Source of the DNA: Oscillospiraceae bacterium
GTDB lineage: Bacteria; Bacillota; Clostridia; Oscillospirales; Oscillospiraceae
Length of the DNA stretch: 64,000 bases
Reading direction: 5' to 3'
NCBI GenBank assembly: GCA_910574635.1
Contig: CAJTCG010000001.1
Coordinates: forward strand, 186,001 to 250,000
In this document: positions 33,509-42,119 of the stretch, one piece after another
Numbering within the stretch: position 1 is the stretch's first letter
Layout: each line of letters starts with the position of its first letter
Made by a program: the position numbers and the translations under genes
Notes under the pieces: generated by a model
What the model saw: only the letters and a program-made list of their open reading frames with translations
Database searches by the model: none
Told to the model about the DNA's origin: nothing

Positions 33509-33539
33509 GGCAGGCAGGCTTTACAACGGCCTGTCTGCC
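33509..33539. terminator. Hairpin before the PrgI-like gene
   Basis: GGCAGGCAGGC (33509-33519) and GCCTGTCTGCC (33529-33539) pair with one mismatch. There is no T-run. It may mark the end of the inserted cargo block or act as an mRNA-processing hairpin. Confidence 0.4.
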
Positions 33540-33556
33540 GATTCATTTGAAAAGAG

Positions 33557-33919
33557 GTGGTTTTTATCGAAGTCCGCATCAACAAAGAAGTCCGGGACTA
33601 TCAGGAAAGCCTGTTCTCCGGCCTGTCCCTGCGGCAGTTCCTGTTCGCCCTGCTGGCTGTCCTGGTGGCGGTGGGGCTGTATTTCGGCCTGCGCAACGTG
33701 GTAGGCAGCGGGGAGATCGGCTGGATCTGTGTCCTGGCGGCGTTCCCCTTCGCCATGTGCGGCTTTTTTACCTATAACGGTATGACCTTTGAGAAGTTCC
33801 TGCTGGCCGTCATCCGCTCCGAACTGCTGTATCCCAGGAAACTGGTGTTTCGGGCGGAGAATCTATATGCCAAAGCATTGGAACACTCTTCCGCAAAGGA
33901 GGCTTTGAAAATTGATTAA
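33557..33919 (+). CDS. PrgI-family channel protein
   Basis: 120 residues from GTG. 'IEVRINKEVRDYQESLFSGLSLRQFLFALLAVLVAVGLYF' followed by 'WICVLAAFPFAMCGFF' is the PrgI layout: a short conserved N-terminus and two membrane segments. The GTG overlaps the AGAGGTGG ribosome-binding sequence. The family's conserved start would fall on the ATC at 33566, so a non-standard start is possible. It precedes virB4 as usual. Confidence 0.85.
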   Translation: MVFIEVRINKEVRDYQESLFSGLSLRQFLFALLAVLVAVGLYFGLRNVVGSGEIGWICVLAAFPFAMCGFFTYNGMTFEKFLLAVIRSELLYPRKLVFRAENLYAKALEHSSAKEALKID

Positions 33920-36245
33920 AACTCTGCAAAATACGCTGAAGCAGGACCGGGAGGGCTTCGTCCTCCCCAAGTCCGTGCAGGACGCCATTCCCATCCGCCG
34001 CCTGTGGCCGGATGGGATTTTTCAGTTCGGGAGCAAGTTCTCCAAGACCATTCGATTCTCGGACATCAACTATGCCATCGCATCCAAAGAGGACAAAACG
34101 TCCATGTTCCTGGGCTATTCGGAACTGCTCAACGCCTTGGACACCGGCTCTACCACCAAGCTGACCATCAACAACAAGCGGCTCAACCGCCAGGACTTTG
34201 AGCAGAAGATCCTGCTGCCCCGTCAGGACGATTATCTGGATGGCTACCGGGCGGAATACAACACCATGCTCATGGACAAGGTGACGGACTCCTCCAACAG
34301 CGTGGTGCAGGAACGGTACATCACCCTGTCTGTTCACAGAAAAAATATTGAGGAGGCCCGCACCTTCTTCGACCGGGTGACGGCGGATGTGACCGCCCGT
34401 CTGAGCCGCCTGGATGCCCACAGCGAGGAGCTGGACGCGGTGGAGCGCCTACGGGTGCTGCATGATTTCTACCGTACCGGGGAGGAAACGGAGTTCCATG
34501 TGGATCTGCGGGACCTCATGCGGAAGGGCCACTCCTTCAAGGACTCTATCTGCCCCGACAGTCTGGAATTTAAAAAGGATTATTTCGTTATGGGGGATAA
34601 GTATGGCCGGGTGCTGTTCCTGAAGGAGTATGCCAGCTACATCAAGGACTCCATGATCAGTGAGCTGACGGCGCTGAACCGCACCCTGATGCTGTCCATT
34701 GATGTGATCCCCGTCCCCACGGACGAGGCCGTCCGGGAGATGCAGAACCGCCTGCTGGGTGTCGAGACAAACGTGACCAACTGGCAGCGGCGGCAGAACA
34801 GCAACAACAACTTTTCCGCCGTTGTCCCCTACGATCTGGAGCAGCAGAGAAAAGAAACCCGTGAAATGCTGGACGATCTCACCACCCGTGACCAGCGGAT
34901 GATGTTTGCTGTGGTGACGCTGGTGCATCTGGCGGACAGCAAGGAGGAGCTGGACAGCGACACCGACGCCCTCCAGTCCACCGCCCGCAAGCATCTGTGC
35001 CAGCTCTCCACCCTCAACTGGCAGCAGGCGGACGGACTGGTGACAGCGCTCCCCCTGGGCCTGCGGCGGATTGATGCCCTGCGGACGCTGACCACCGAGG
35101 CCCTGGCTGTCCTCATGCCCTTCAAGGCCCAGGAGGTGCGGGATCAGGGCGGCGTGTACTATGGGCAGAACGTCATCAGCAAAAACCTCATCATCGCCAA
35201 TCGGAAAGAACTTTTGAACGGAAACGGTTTTGTGCTGGGCGTGTCCGGTTCCGGCAAGTCCTTCACCGCCAAGCGGGAGATGGTCAATCTGGCGCTCTCC
35301 ACGGACGATGACATCATTGTCATAGATCCTGAGTCCGAGTACCGGCCCCTCATTGAAGGGCTGGGCGGCGAGGTGGTGAATATCTCTGCCACTTCGCCTA
35401 ATCACATCAACGCCATGGACATGGAGCAGGGCTACGGGGACGGTGAGAACCCGGTAGTGCTGAAGTCCGAGTTCCTGCTGTCTCTCTGTGAGCAGCTCAT
35501 GGGCGACCGGATGCTGTCTGCCAAGGAGAAATCCATCATCGACCGCTGTACCGCCAATGTTTACCACAGCTACATCAAGGGCGGATACCAGGGCAAGGCC
35601 CCCACCCTCCAGGACTTCCACGCCGAGCTGCTCCGGCAGTCCGAGCCGGAGGCCCGTGATGTGGCCCTGGCAATCGAGCTGTTCACCGAGGGCAGCCTCA
35701 ACACCTTCGCCAAGCCCACCAACGTGGATACCGACTCCCGCATCCTGTGCTACGACATCCGGGATCTGGGCAAGCAGCTCCAGCCGGTGGGGATGCTGGT
35801 GGTGCTGGACAGCGTGTTCAACCGCATCATCCGAAACCGGCAGATGGGGCGGAACACCTGGGTCTATATAGATGAAATTTATTTGCTGTTCCAGCACGAA
35901 TACAGTGCAAATTTCCTGTTTACCCTCTGGAAACGTGTCAGAAAGTACGGAGCCTGCTGCACTAGCCTAACTCAGAACGTGGACGATCTGCTCCAGTCCC
36001 ACACTGCCCGGACGATGCTGGCCAACAGCGAGTTCCTGGTCATGCTGAACCAGGCGGCCACCGACCGGACGGAGCTGGCCCGGCTGCTGAACATCTCGGA
36101 CAACCAGCTCTCCTACATCACCAACGTGGACTTCGGGCGGGGCCTCATCAAGTGCGGCAGTGCCATTGTACCGTTTATGGATGTCTTTCCGAAAAACCGG
36201 CTTTATAAGCTGATGACCACCAAATTGTCAGAAACCGGAACCTGA
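33912..36245 (+). CDS. VirB4-like conjugation ATPase
   Basis: 777 residues, TTG start 9 bases after GGAGG. Walker A 'GVSGSGKSFTAKREM' is near residue 443 and Walker B 'WVYIDEIYLLFQ' near 650. The N-terminal half is the VirB4 channel-interaction domain. It powers assembly and substrate movement in the type IV secretion system. The sequence looks intact. It overlaps prgI by 8 bases. Confidence 0.93.
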   Translation: MIKTLQNTLKQDREGFVLPKSVQDAIPIRRLWPDGIFQFGSKFSKTIRFSDINYAIASKEDKTSMFLGYSELLNALDTGSTTKLTINNKRLNRQDFEQKILLPRQDDYLDGYRAEYNTMLMDKVTDSSNSVVQERYITLSVHRKNIEEARTFFDRVTADVTARLSRLDAHSEELDAVERLRVLHDFYRTGEETEFHVDLRDLMRKGHSFKDSICPDSLEFKKDYFVMGDKYGRVLFLKEYASYIKDSMISELTALNRTLMLSIDVIPVPTDEAVREMQNRLLGVETNVTNWQRRQNSNNNFSAVVPYDLEQQRKETREMLDDLTTRDQRMMFAVVTLVHLADSKEELDSDTDALQSTARKHLCQLSTLNWQQADGLVTALPLGLRRIDALRTLTTEALAVLMPFKAQEVRDQGGVYYGQNVISKNLIIANRKELLNGNGFVLGVSGSGKSFTAKREMVNLALSTDDDIIVIDPESEYRPLIEGLGGEVVNISATSPNHINAMDMEQGYGDGENPVVLKSEFLLSLCEQLMGDRMLSAKEKSIIDRCTANVYHSYIKGGYQGKAPTLQDFHAELLRQSEPEARDVALAIELFTEGSLNTFAKPTNVDTDSRILCYDIRDLGKQLQPVGMLVVLDSVFNRIIRNRQMGRNTWVYIDEIYLLFQHEYSANFLFTLWKRVRKYGACCTSLTQNVDDLLQSHTARTMLANSEFLVMLNQAATDRTELARLLNISDNQLSYITNVDFGRGLIKCGSAIVPFMDVFPKNRLYKLMTTKLSETGT

Positions 36246-36254
36246 GTAACAATT

Positions 36255-36833
36255 TCAGCGATTTTCCCTATTGTTCGTATGGCAGGGACACCAGATCATG
36301 TGGTCATCCACCATCCCTACCGCCTGCATAAAGGCGTAGACGATGGTGGAACCCACAAATTTGAACCCACGGGCTTTTAGGTCTTTGCTGATGCGGTCGG
36401 AGAGCGGCGTGGATGCCGGAATATCAGCCATGCTTTCGGGTGTGTTGACGATGGGAGCGCCGTTGACATAGTCCCACAGAAAGCGGTCAAAGCTGCCGTA
36501 CTCTTTTTGAATTTCCAGGAACGCCTTGGCATTGCCAATGGCGGCGTGGATTTTTGCCCGGTTTCTGATAATGCCTGTATCCGCCAGAAGTTCCTCAACT
36601 TTGGCATCATCATACAGCGCGACTTTGTGCGGATCGAAGCCATCGAACGCTGCCCGAAAGTTTTCCCGCTTTTTTAGTACGGTGATCCACGCCAATCCGG
36701 CCTGCATCCCCTCCAGAATCAGCATCTCAAACAGTTTATTGTCATCGTGGAGAGGCTTGCCCCATTCGTTGTCGTGGTAGTCGATATAGATAGGGTCAGG
36801 CCCAGCCCACTCGCATCTTCGAATCTGTTCCAT
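36255..36833 (-). CDS. tag: DNA-3-methyladenine glycosylase I
   Basis: 192 residues, ATG 9 bases after GGAGG on the minus strand. It removes 3-methyladenine from alkylated DNA. 'CEWAGPDPIYIDYHDNEWGKPLHDDNKLFEMLILEGMQAGLAW' and 'RGFKFVGSTIVYAFMQAVGMVDDH' match Tag nearly throughout. The zinc ligands are present: Cys near the N-terminus, His of 'YHDNEW', and the C-terminal 'H...CPCH'. It is oriented against the transfer genes, between virB4 and the CHAP gene, as inserted cargo. Confidence 0.93.
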   Translation of the reverse strand: MEQIRRCEWAGPDPIYIDYHDNEWGKPLHDDNKLFEMLILEGMQAGLAWITVLKKRENFRAAFDGFDPHKVALYDDAKVEELLADTGIIRNRAKIHAAIGNAKAFLEIQKEYGSFDRFLWDYVNGAPIVNTPESMADIPASTPLSDRISKDLKARGFKFVGSTIVYAFMQAVGMVDDHMIWCPCHTNNRENR

Positions 36834-36910
36834 GTTCGGCATCCTCCTTTTCCGACAGTTTACCACAAGATGATAAAAATGCAATAGAGGGGTGATACAT
36901 CATTCCGAAA

Positions 36911-39247
36911 GTGAAAGAGAAACGCACTATATCAAAAAAAGCAAAAGAAAAAGTCCAGTCCGCGCCAAAGGAACTCCTTCGGCGCGGACTTTCAGATGGC
37001 ACAGAATGCCTGCGGGGCCAGCTCCGGGATACCGCCCAGCGTGGGCAGCGGGATGACTACGGCGGCGATCAGATCGAGGATACCGTCGTTGGTGGGGCGC
37101 GGCGGATGGAACGTGGCGCCGAGCGCGGCGTGGAGTCTCTTCTGAAAAAGAGGAAAGAGCGCCGTGGCCGGACGCAGGAGGCTAAGTCTCCCACTGCGCC
37201 AGATCCGTCCACACCGCATGAGTTTCCAGCGGAACACCCCTCGCCTCATGAGCCGCCCCCACGGGAACAGCCGAAAATCAAAACGAGGGAGGCTGTGACC
37301 GCCAGAGAGGGTGGCGCAGCACCATCCAGGGGTGGCAGGACAGAACCGGCTTCTGCTGCTGGATCGAAGCGCCAGAAGATTAAAATGCGGAAGTCCACTG
37401 TTCGGGATGTTCGTGAGGTTTCTGATGGTACGAAACCTGCTGCGCCGCGCGAACCAGACCGGCCTAAAATCAGGACAAGAGAAACTGCTGTCCGTGGGGT
37501 TTGTGCAGATGCACCGTCAGAGCCGCAGGGCAGACCGGAACGTCCGCAGATCAAAACGAGGAAAACTGTTGCTGACACCCCATCTGGCCATGCAACAGCC
37601 AGCCGTGAAACGCCCCTGCATCGGCAGGCCATCAAAACAAAGGACACCTACATCCAGCGACAGCTCTCGTCACCCCAGGAGCCACCGCCCCAGGCGTTCA
37701 CTCAGGGACAGCGTGAGTTTGTTCAGCAGCGGGGACGGGTGGCTGCAATGAAGCGGACCGAGGGGCGGCGCATCGATAACGGCGCTGTTCCCCAGCCCAA
37801 GGGCAGTGAGAAAACGTCCCCGCCCGCTCCGGCGCGGCGTGGATATACCTCCGCTCACTCTGTCCATAAGCCGGTGCGTCCGGGGAATCCTGACACCCAG
37901 CCTGTGCGGGACGGCGGAAAGGCCATCGTGAAAACAGGGCGGTCTGTGCGGAAAACCTCGGAGCGTACCGCCCGCCATGCAATCAAAACGGCGGATCGCT
38001 CCGCCAGAAAAATGATCAAGACCACCCAGCGGACAGCTAAAACCGCCGCCAGGGCAACCAAGACTGCAGCTCAGACCGCCAAGACCGCGCAGAGAACTGC
38101 CCAGGTCACCGCAAAGGCCACGCAGCGGGCTGTACAGGCTGCACGTGCCACGGCAAAGGCGGCGGCGACCACCGCCAAGGCCACGGCAAAAGCCACCGTG
38201 GCGGCGGTAAAAGCGACCATTGCCGCCGTCCAGGCTCTGGCGGCAGCTATCGCCGCCGGGGGCTGGGTAGCCATCGTGATCGTCCTGGTGATCTGCATGG
38301 TGGGCTTGCTCATCGCCTCGCCCTTTGGCATCTTCTTCTCAGGCGGTGACAGCAGCCCGGATACGGTGTCTCCCTCGTCTGCTGTGGCCCAAATCAACCG
38401 GGAGTATGCCGACACCCTTTCCGGCCTGCAGGCCGGGGGCAGCTACGACAGCGTAGAGATCGTGGGGCGGCCTCCGTCCTGGGTGGACGTGTTTGCCGTT
38501 TTCTCGGTCAAAACTGTGTCCGGGGACGGCATGAATGTGGTCGTTTTGGATGCGGATCGGGTTGAGCGACTGCGGACGGTGTTCTGGGATATGACCAAGA
38601 TCACCACGGCAACCAGGACTGTGAACCATCCCGCCACCGAGGACGAGGAGGCTTGGACGGAGACTATTCTGACCATCACTGTCACCCCCAGGACAACCGA
38701 TGATATGCGGGTGTTCTACCAATTCACAGAGGAGCAGAACGCGGAGCTGGACAGCCTGCTGACGCCGGAGAGCCGTGACCTGTGGAACCAGCTTCTCTAT
38801 GGCAGCAGCGGCGAGATCGTGGCCGTGGCGCTGTCCCAGGTGGGTAACGTGGGCGGCCAGCCTTACTGGAGCTGGTACGGCTTCAACAGCCGGGTAGAAT
38901 GGTGCGCCTGCTTTGTGAGCTGGTGCGCCAACGAGTGCGGTTACATTGACGCCGGGGTGATTCCCAAGTTCGCTGGCTGCACAGGCGGCTCCAACTGGTT
39001 CAAGGAACGGGGGCTGTGGCAGGACAACAGCTACGAGCCACACCCTGGCGACCTGATATTTTTTGATTGGGACTGCAAGGGCTCCTCCGGGCCGCAGGAC
39101 GATGTGCCTGACCATGTGGGCATCGTGGAACGGGTGGAGAACGGCGTGGTCTACACCGTGGAGGGCAACAGCGGCGATAGCTGCCGCCAGAACAGCTACA
39201 GCGTGGGACATTATGAAGTGTGGGGCTATGCAACCCCCATCTATTGA
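36911..39247 (+). CDS. CHAP-domain cell-wall hydrolase of the transfer system (CD1108-like)
   Basis: 778 residues from GTG; an ATT at 36902, well spaced from GGGGTGAT, is an alternative start. Layout: a basic disordered N-terminal half with a repeated [KQ]IKTR/IRTRET-like motif (about five copies, residues 115-250), an Ala/Lys/Thr-rich repeat ('[20 protein letters not shown]'), one membrane segment (about 455-475), an extracellular linker domain, then a CHAP domain with Cys in '[10 protein letters not shown]', His in 'PDHVGIVE' and the acidic/Asn partner in 'VEGNSGD'. It probably opens peptidoglycan for the channel. Confidence 0.85.
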   Translation: MKEKRTISKKAKEKVQSAPKELLRRGLSDGTECLRGQLRDTAQRGQRDDYGGDQIEDTVVGGARRMERGAERGVESLLKKRKERRGRTQEAKSPTAPDPSTPHEFPAEHPSPHEPPPREQPKIKTREAVTAREGGAAPSRGGRTEPASAAGSKRQKIKMRKSTVRDVREVSDGTKPAAPREPDRPKIRTRETAVRGVCADAPSEPQGRPERPQIKTRKTVADTPSGHATASRETPLHRQAIKTKDTYIQRQLSSPQEPPPQAFTQGQREFVQQRGRVAAMKRTEGRRIDNGAVPQPKGSEKTSPPAPARRGYTSAHSVHKPVRPGNPDTQPVRDGGKAIVKTGRSVRKTSERTARHAIKTADRSARKMIKTTQRTAKTAARATKTAAQTAKTAQRTAQVTAKATQRAVQAARATAKAAATTAKATAKATVAAVKATIAAVQALAAAIAAGGWVAIVIVLVICMVGLLIASPFGIFFSGGDSSPDTVSPSSAVAQINREYADTLSGLQAGGSYDSVEIVGRPPSWVDVFAVFSVKTVSGDGMNVVVLDADRVERLRTVFWDMTKITTATRTVNHPATEDEEAWTETILTITVTPRTTDDMRVFYQFTEEQNAELDSLLTPESRDLWNQLLYGSSGEIVAVALSQVGNVGGQPYWSWYGFNSRVEWCACFVSWCANECGYIDAGVIPKFAGCTGGSNWFKERGLWQDNSYEPHPGDLIFFDWDCKGSSGPQDDVPDHVGIVERVENGVVYTVEGNSGDSCRQNSYSVGHYEVWGYATPIY

Positions 39248-39253
39248 CCAGAA

Positions 39254-39300
39254 AGGGCTGGGGAGCAGGTTTAGACCTGTTTCCCAGCCCTCTGTTTTTT
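39254..39300 (+). terminator. Terminator after the CHAP gene
   Basis: AGGGCTGGG / CCCAGCCCT with an inner AGCAGGT/ACCTGT pairing, followed by TTTTTT (39295-39300). Confidence 0.85.
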
Positions 39301-39321
39301 ACTTGAGTAGGAGTGTTTACT

Positions 39322-40239
39322 ATGGCAGTTTTCCGTGTAGAGCGCACCCAGAATTATACCGTCATGAGCAACTACCACCTGCGGGACAAGAGCCTCTCTT
39401 TGAAAGCAAAAGGACTTCTCTCCCTTATGCTCAGCCTCCCGGAAACCTGGGATTACACCCTCTCCGGCCTCGCCAAGATCAGCCTGGAGGGCAAGGACGC
39501 TATTCGGGCCACCGTGGTGGAATTGGAGAAAGCCGGGTACATCCAGCGGCATCAGACCACCGGTAAGGATGGCAAGTTCGGCAGCAACGAGTACATCATC
39601 CGGGAGTATCCCGTCTCTCATGAGCCGCCGCCGGAAGGGCCGTCATCGGCCCAGCCGTTGTCGGAAAACCCGTCAACGGTTCCTCCGTCAGCGGGGGCCA
39701 CGTTGACGGAAAATCCAACGCAAATAAATAAAGACCCAGTAAAAAAAGACCAAAAAACAACTGACTCAGTAAGTACGGAATCTTTTCCTTTCCCTTCCTC
39801 CCCTTCCGCAACGGCACAGCCGCCTGAAGCGAAGGGAAGGAAACGAATAAAGCGCAGAGGGATGAGCAGGGGCGAGATGGACGCCTATCGGGAGATGATC
39901 CGGGAGAATATCGACTATGACGGCTTTGTGCGGGAGCGCACCTACGATGCCGGTCAGTTGGACGAGATGGTGGAGATCATGGTGGAGGCCGTCTGCTCCA
40001 AAAAGGAGACCATCCGGGTGGCGGGGAACGACTTCCCCCAGGCGGTGGTGAAGTCCCGGCTGCTGAAGCTGGATCGGGAACACATCGTGTTTGTGTTCGA
40101 CTGCCTGAAAGAGAATACCACCCAAGTGCGGAACATGAAGCAGTATCTGCTGACAGTGCTGTACAACGCCCCAGCAACCATCGAGAATCACTACGCCGCC
40201 CAGGTCAACTACGACCTCTATGGCGAGGGGGCGGCGTAG
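39322..40239 (+). CDS. Helix-turn-helix/DUF6017-type ICE protein
   Basis: 305 residues. The N-terminal 95 ('YTVMSNYHLRDKSLSLKAKGLLSLMLSLPETWDYTLSGLAKIS') form a winged-helix domain as in replication initiators. A Pro/Ser-rich linker (about 95-175) follows. The C-terminal 120 residues ('YREMIRENIDYDGFVRE', 'VKSRLLKLDREHIVFVFDCLKEN') fit DUF6017. Such proteins occur in Clostridia ICEs and may control or initiate replication; that is inference. Confidence 0.7.
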   Translation: MAVFRVERTQNYTVMSNYHLRDKSLSLKAKGLLSLMLSLPETWDYTLSGLAKISLEGKDAIRATVVELEKAGYIQRHQTTGKDGKFGSNEYIIREYPVSHEPPPEGPSSAQPLSENPSTVPPSAGATLTENPTQINKDPVKKDQKTTDSVSTESFPFPSSPSATAQPPEAKGRKRIKRRGMSRGEMDAYREMIRENIDYDGFVRERTYDAGQLDEMVEIMVEAVCSKKETIRVAGNDFPQAVVKSRLLKLDREHIVFVFDCLKENTTQVRNMKQYLLTVLYNAPATIENHYAAQVNYDLYGEGAA

Positions 40240-40254
40240 GCAAAAGCAGCAAAC

Positions 40255-40284
40255 GTCCTCCCGCGCTCTATGGCTTGGGAGGAC
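40255..40284. terminator. Bidirectional terminator between convergent genes
   Basis: GTCCTCCC / GGGAGGAC, 8-bp perfect stem with a 14-base loop, between the DUF6017-type gene and the leftward XRE gene. Confidence 0.55.
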
Positions 40285-40287
40285 ATT

Positions 40288-40587
40288 TCAATGCCCGCTT
40301 TGCCGCAAATCGTCTACGATGAACTGGATGTGTTCAATCTGGCGTGGAGTGAGTCCAGTTATATCAAGCATCTGCGGGGCGGCAGGTTCCTGCACGTCCC
40401 GCCCCAACAGGTAGTCTGTGCTGACATGAAAGAAATCTGCAATTCGGATCAGCATTTCTATTGAGGGCATAATGTTGTCATTTTCCCAATTACTGATGCT
40501 TTGCTTTTTGACGCCCAGCCGCTCCGCAAGCTGAACCTGATTCAGCTCCCGCGCCAGCCGCAGGTATTTGATACGAACTGCAAACAT
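40288..40587 (-). CDS. XRE-family repressor
   Basis: 99 residues. 'IKYLRLARELNQVQLAERLGVKKQSISNWENDNIMPSIEMLIRIADFFHVSTDYLLGR' is a complete HTH_3 domain. The short acidic C-terminus ('LTPRQIEHIQFIVDDLRQSGH') resembles ICE regulators. It is divergent from the gene at 40722 and may repress that gene or the transfer operon. Confidence 0.88.
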   Translation of the reverse strand: MFAVRIKYLRLARELNQVQLAERLGVKKQSISNWENDNIMPSIEMLIRIADFFHVSTDYLLGRDVQEPAAPQMLDITGLTPRQIEHIQFIVDDLRQSGH

Positions 40588-40721
40588 ATTTCGGCCCGCC
40601 TCCTCTCACAATAGGATTATGGGCCATGAAATCAAATTATAAAAATACCGGTATTGTAATATTTGATTTTCAGGATTATACTGTCAATGTGCGGAGGGCC
40701 AACAGAAAGGATGAAAAAATT

Positions 40722-41123
40722 ATGGTCTATTCTGAAGAAACGAAAAAAGAGCTTGATAGCATCCTCAACGCCTTTGAGGGCTACATTGACGGTCAAAACT
40801 TTTTTGACGTTGTCTACTCCAGGAAAGCCGGGTACCTCTGGGTTGCGGTTGACGATCCCAGAGCGCAGGCCCCGGAGCAGATCACCGAGCCGGAAGATTT
40901 GCTGTACCTGCTGTTCAATGACATTGTCAATGATGTTGTAGCCCCGCGCCAAAGCACCAGCCTTACGGAATCCTCCGGCCTAACAGAGCAGGAGACAGCA
41001 GAAGTCCGTAGCAGGGTAACCGCCATTCTGGAGACGATACCAGATAATGCAGACGAGTACCTCGACTATCTGGACGGCTTTATCCAGGACTACCAGGAGC
41101 GCCATCTTGCAGGCGCGGAATAA
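40722..41123 (+). CDS. Small uncharacterised ICE protein
   Basis: 133 residues from the ATG after AAAGGATG; the frame is open upstream to 40626, but the added part has no ribosome-binding site. It begins 'MVYSEETKKELDSILNAFEGYIDG' and is acidic. No family recognised. It overlaps the SLOG remnant by 17 bases. Confidence 0.6.
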   Translation: MVYSEETKKELDSILNAFEGYIDGQNFFDVVYSRKAGYLWVAVDDPRAQAPEQITEPEDLLYLLFNDIVNDVVAPRQSTSLTESSGLTEQETAEVRSRVTAILETIPDNADEYLDYLDGFIQDYQERHLAGAE

Positions 41124-41400
41124 GGTCTGTGCATTCACGGGCCACCGTCCAAGCAAGCTCCCGTGGCGTTATGACGAAACAGACGAGCGGTGTGTGGCCT
41201 TAAAGGCGGTGTTGGCGGAACAGATTGTAAAGTTGGCCAAAGCTGGTTTCATGCGATATCTTTTCCGGGATAGTGGAGGGAGTACCACATCTCCTGGTGC
41301 GATTTTCACAAAAGATTCAGGACTGTTCAAAAAGTGTTCTGTAAATGATATAATTTTCACCAACAGTCTGCGCTGTGAGATTTTCGTAACATTTCCATGA
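41107..41400 (+). pseudogene. Truncated SLOG (DUF1273/YpsA-like) gene
   Basis: From TTG (8 bases after AGGAG) the frame reads 'MQARNKVCAFTGHRPSKLPW' then 'ERCVALKAVLAEQIVKLAKAGF', the N-terminal quarter of SLOG-type nucleotide-binding proteins. After about residue 48 the match ends. A 'FSGI' fragment in another frame at 41252-41263 suggests a frameshift before the break. The rest of the family's about 180 residues is absent from the window. It marks the left junction of the defence island. Confidence 0.6.
41326..41354 (+). promoter_or_regulatory. Promoter upstream of the first two-component system
   Basis: TTCAAA (41326-41331), 17-bp spacer, TATAAT (41349-41354). Confidence 0.5.
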
Positions 41401-41406
41401 TACAAT
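41374..41406 (+). promoter_or_regulatory. Operator/promoter copy A of the TGTRACA family
   Basis: TGTGAGA (41374) and CGTAACA (41385) are 11 bp apart. TACAAT (41401-41406) serves as -10, 16 bp after the start of the second half-site. It lies 30 bp before the response-regulator start, suggesting autoregulation. Confidence 0.55.
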
Positions 41407-41435
41407 TCATGCTAAAACCGGAAGGATGTGAACGT

Positions 41436-42119
41436 ATGCGGCTCTTAGTGGTGGAGGATGACCGGCTTTTAAACAATACCCTGTGCTACAATCTTTCTGT
41501 GTCCGGCTATGCCGTAGATTCTGCTATGACCATGGCGGAGGCGGTTCGCTTTTTTGAAACGCAGGACTATGACCTGATTGTGCTGGATGTGAACCTGCCT
41601 GATGGAAACGGGTTTGATTTTTGTAAACAGATCAAGGAACGCCGCCCTGATACAGCGGTGATTTTCCTGACGGCCAACGATATGGAAAGTGATATGCTGA
41701 AAGGATTTGAGCTGGGCGCGGATGATTATGTGACGAAGCCCTTTCCCATCAGCGTATTCCGCAAAAAGGTATCGGTACTGCTGGGCCGCATCCAAAAGCA
41801 GACGGGCGGCGACCGCTACACGAACGGTACGCTGTCCATCAACTTCTCGGAACTGACCGCAGAGCTGTCCGGATCGCCAATTACATTCACACCACTGGAA
41901 TATCGTCTGCTGAAGGTGTTGGTGAGAAATCCGAAAATCGTTTTGACCCGTCAGGTGCTTCTTGAAAAACTGTGGGATGTGGACGAAAATTTTGTGGATG
42001 AACATACTCTGACCGTCACAATCAGCCGTATTCGGAGCAAGATTGAAGTTGACGGCCTGCAATATATCAAGACGGTTTATGGCATGGGTTATATGTGGAT
42101 CGGAGGGCTGAAAAAATGA
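41436..42119 (+). CDS. OmpR-family response regulator (system 1)
   Basis: 227 residues. Receiver domain with acidic pair D8/D9, phosphoacceptor D51 in 'LIVLDVNLPDG', T79 and K101 ('TKPFP'). Winged-helix effector from about 130 with 'FTPLEYRLLKVLV' and 'DEHTLTVTISRIRSKIE'. This layout matches regulators of BceRS/VraR-type peptide-sensing systems. The start follows GGAAGGATG; an upstream in-frame ATG at 41397 is less likely. It overlaps the kinase gene by 4 bases. Confidence 0.92.
   Translation: MRLLVVEDDRLLNNTLCYNLSVSGYAVDSAMTMAEAVRFFETQDYDLIVLDVNLPDGNGFDFCKQIKERRPDTAVIFLTANDMESDMLKGFELGADDYVTKPFPISVFRKKVSVLLGRIQKQTGGDRYTNGTLSINFSELTAELSGSPITFTPLEYRLLKVLVRNPKIVLTRQVLLEKLWDVDENFVDEHTLTVTISRIRSKIEVDGLQYIKTVYGMGYMWIGGLKK

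Noticed and set aside
34449-35897. 482-codon leftward frame
   Set aside because: Shadow of virB4; composition typical of antisense frames in GC-rich genes.
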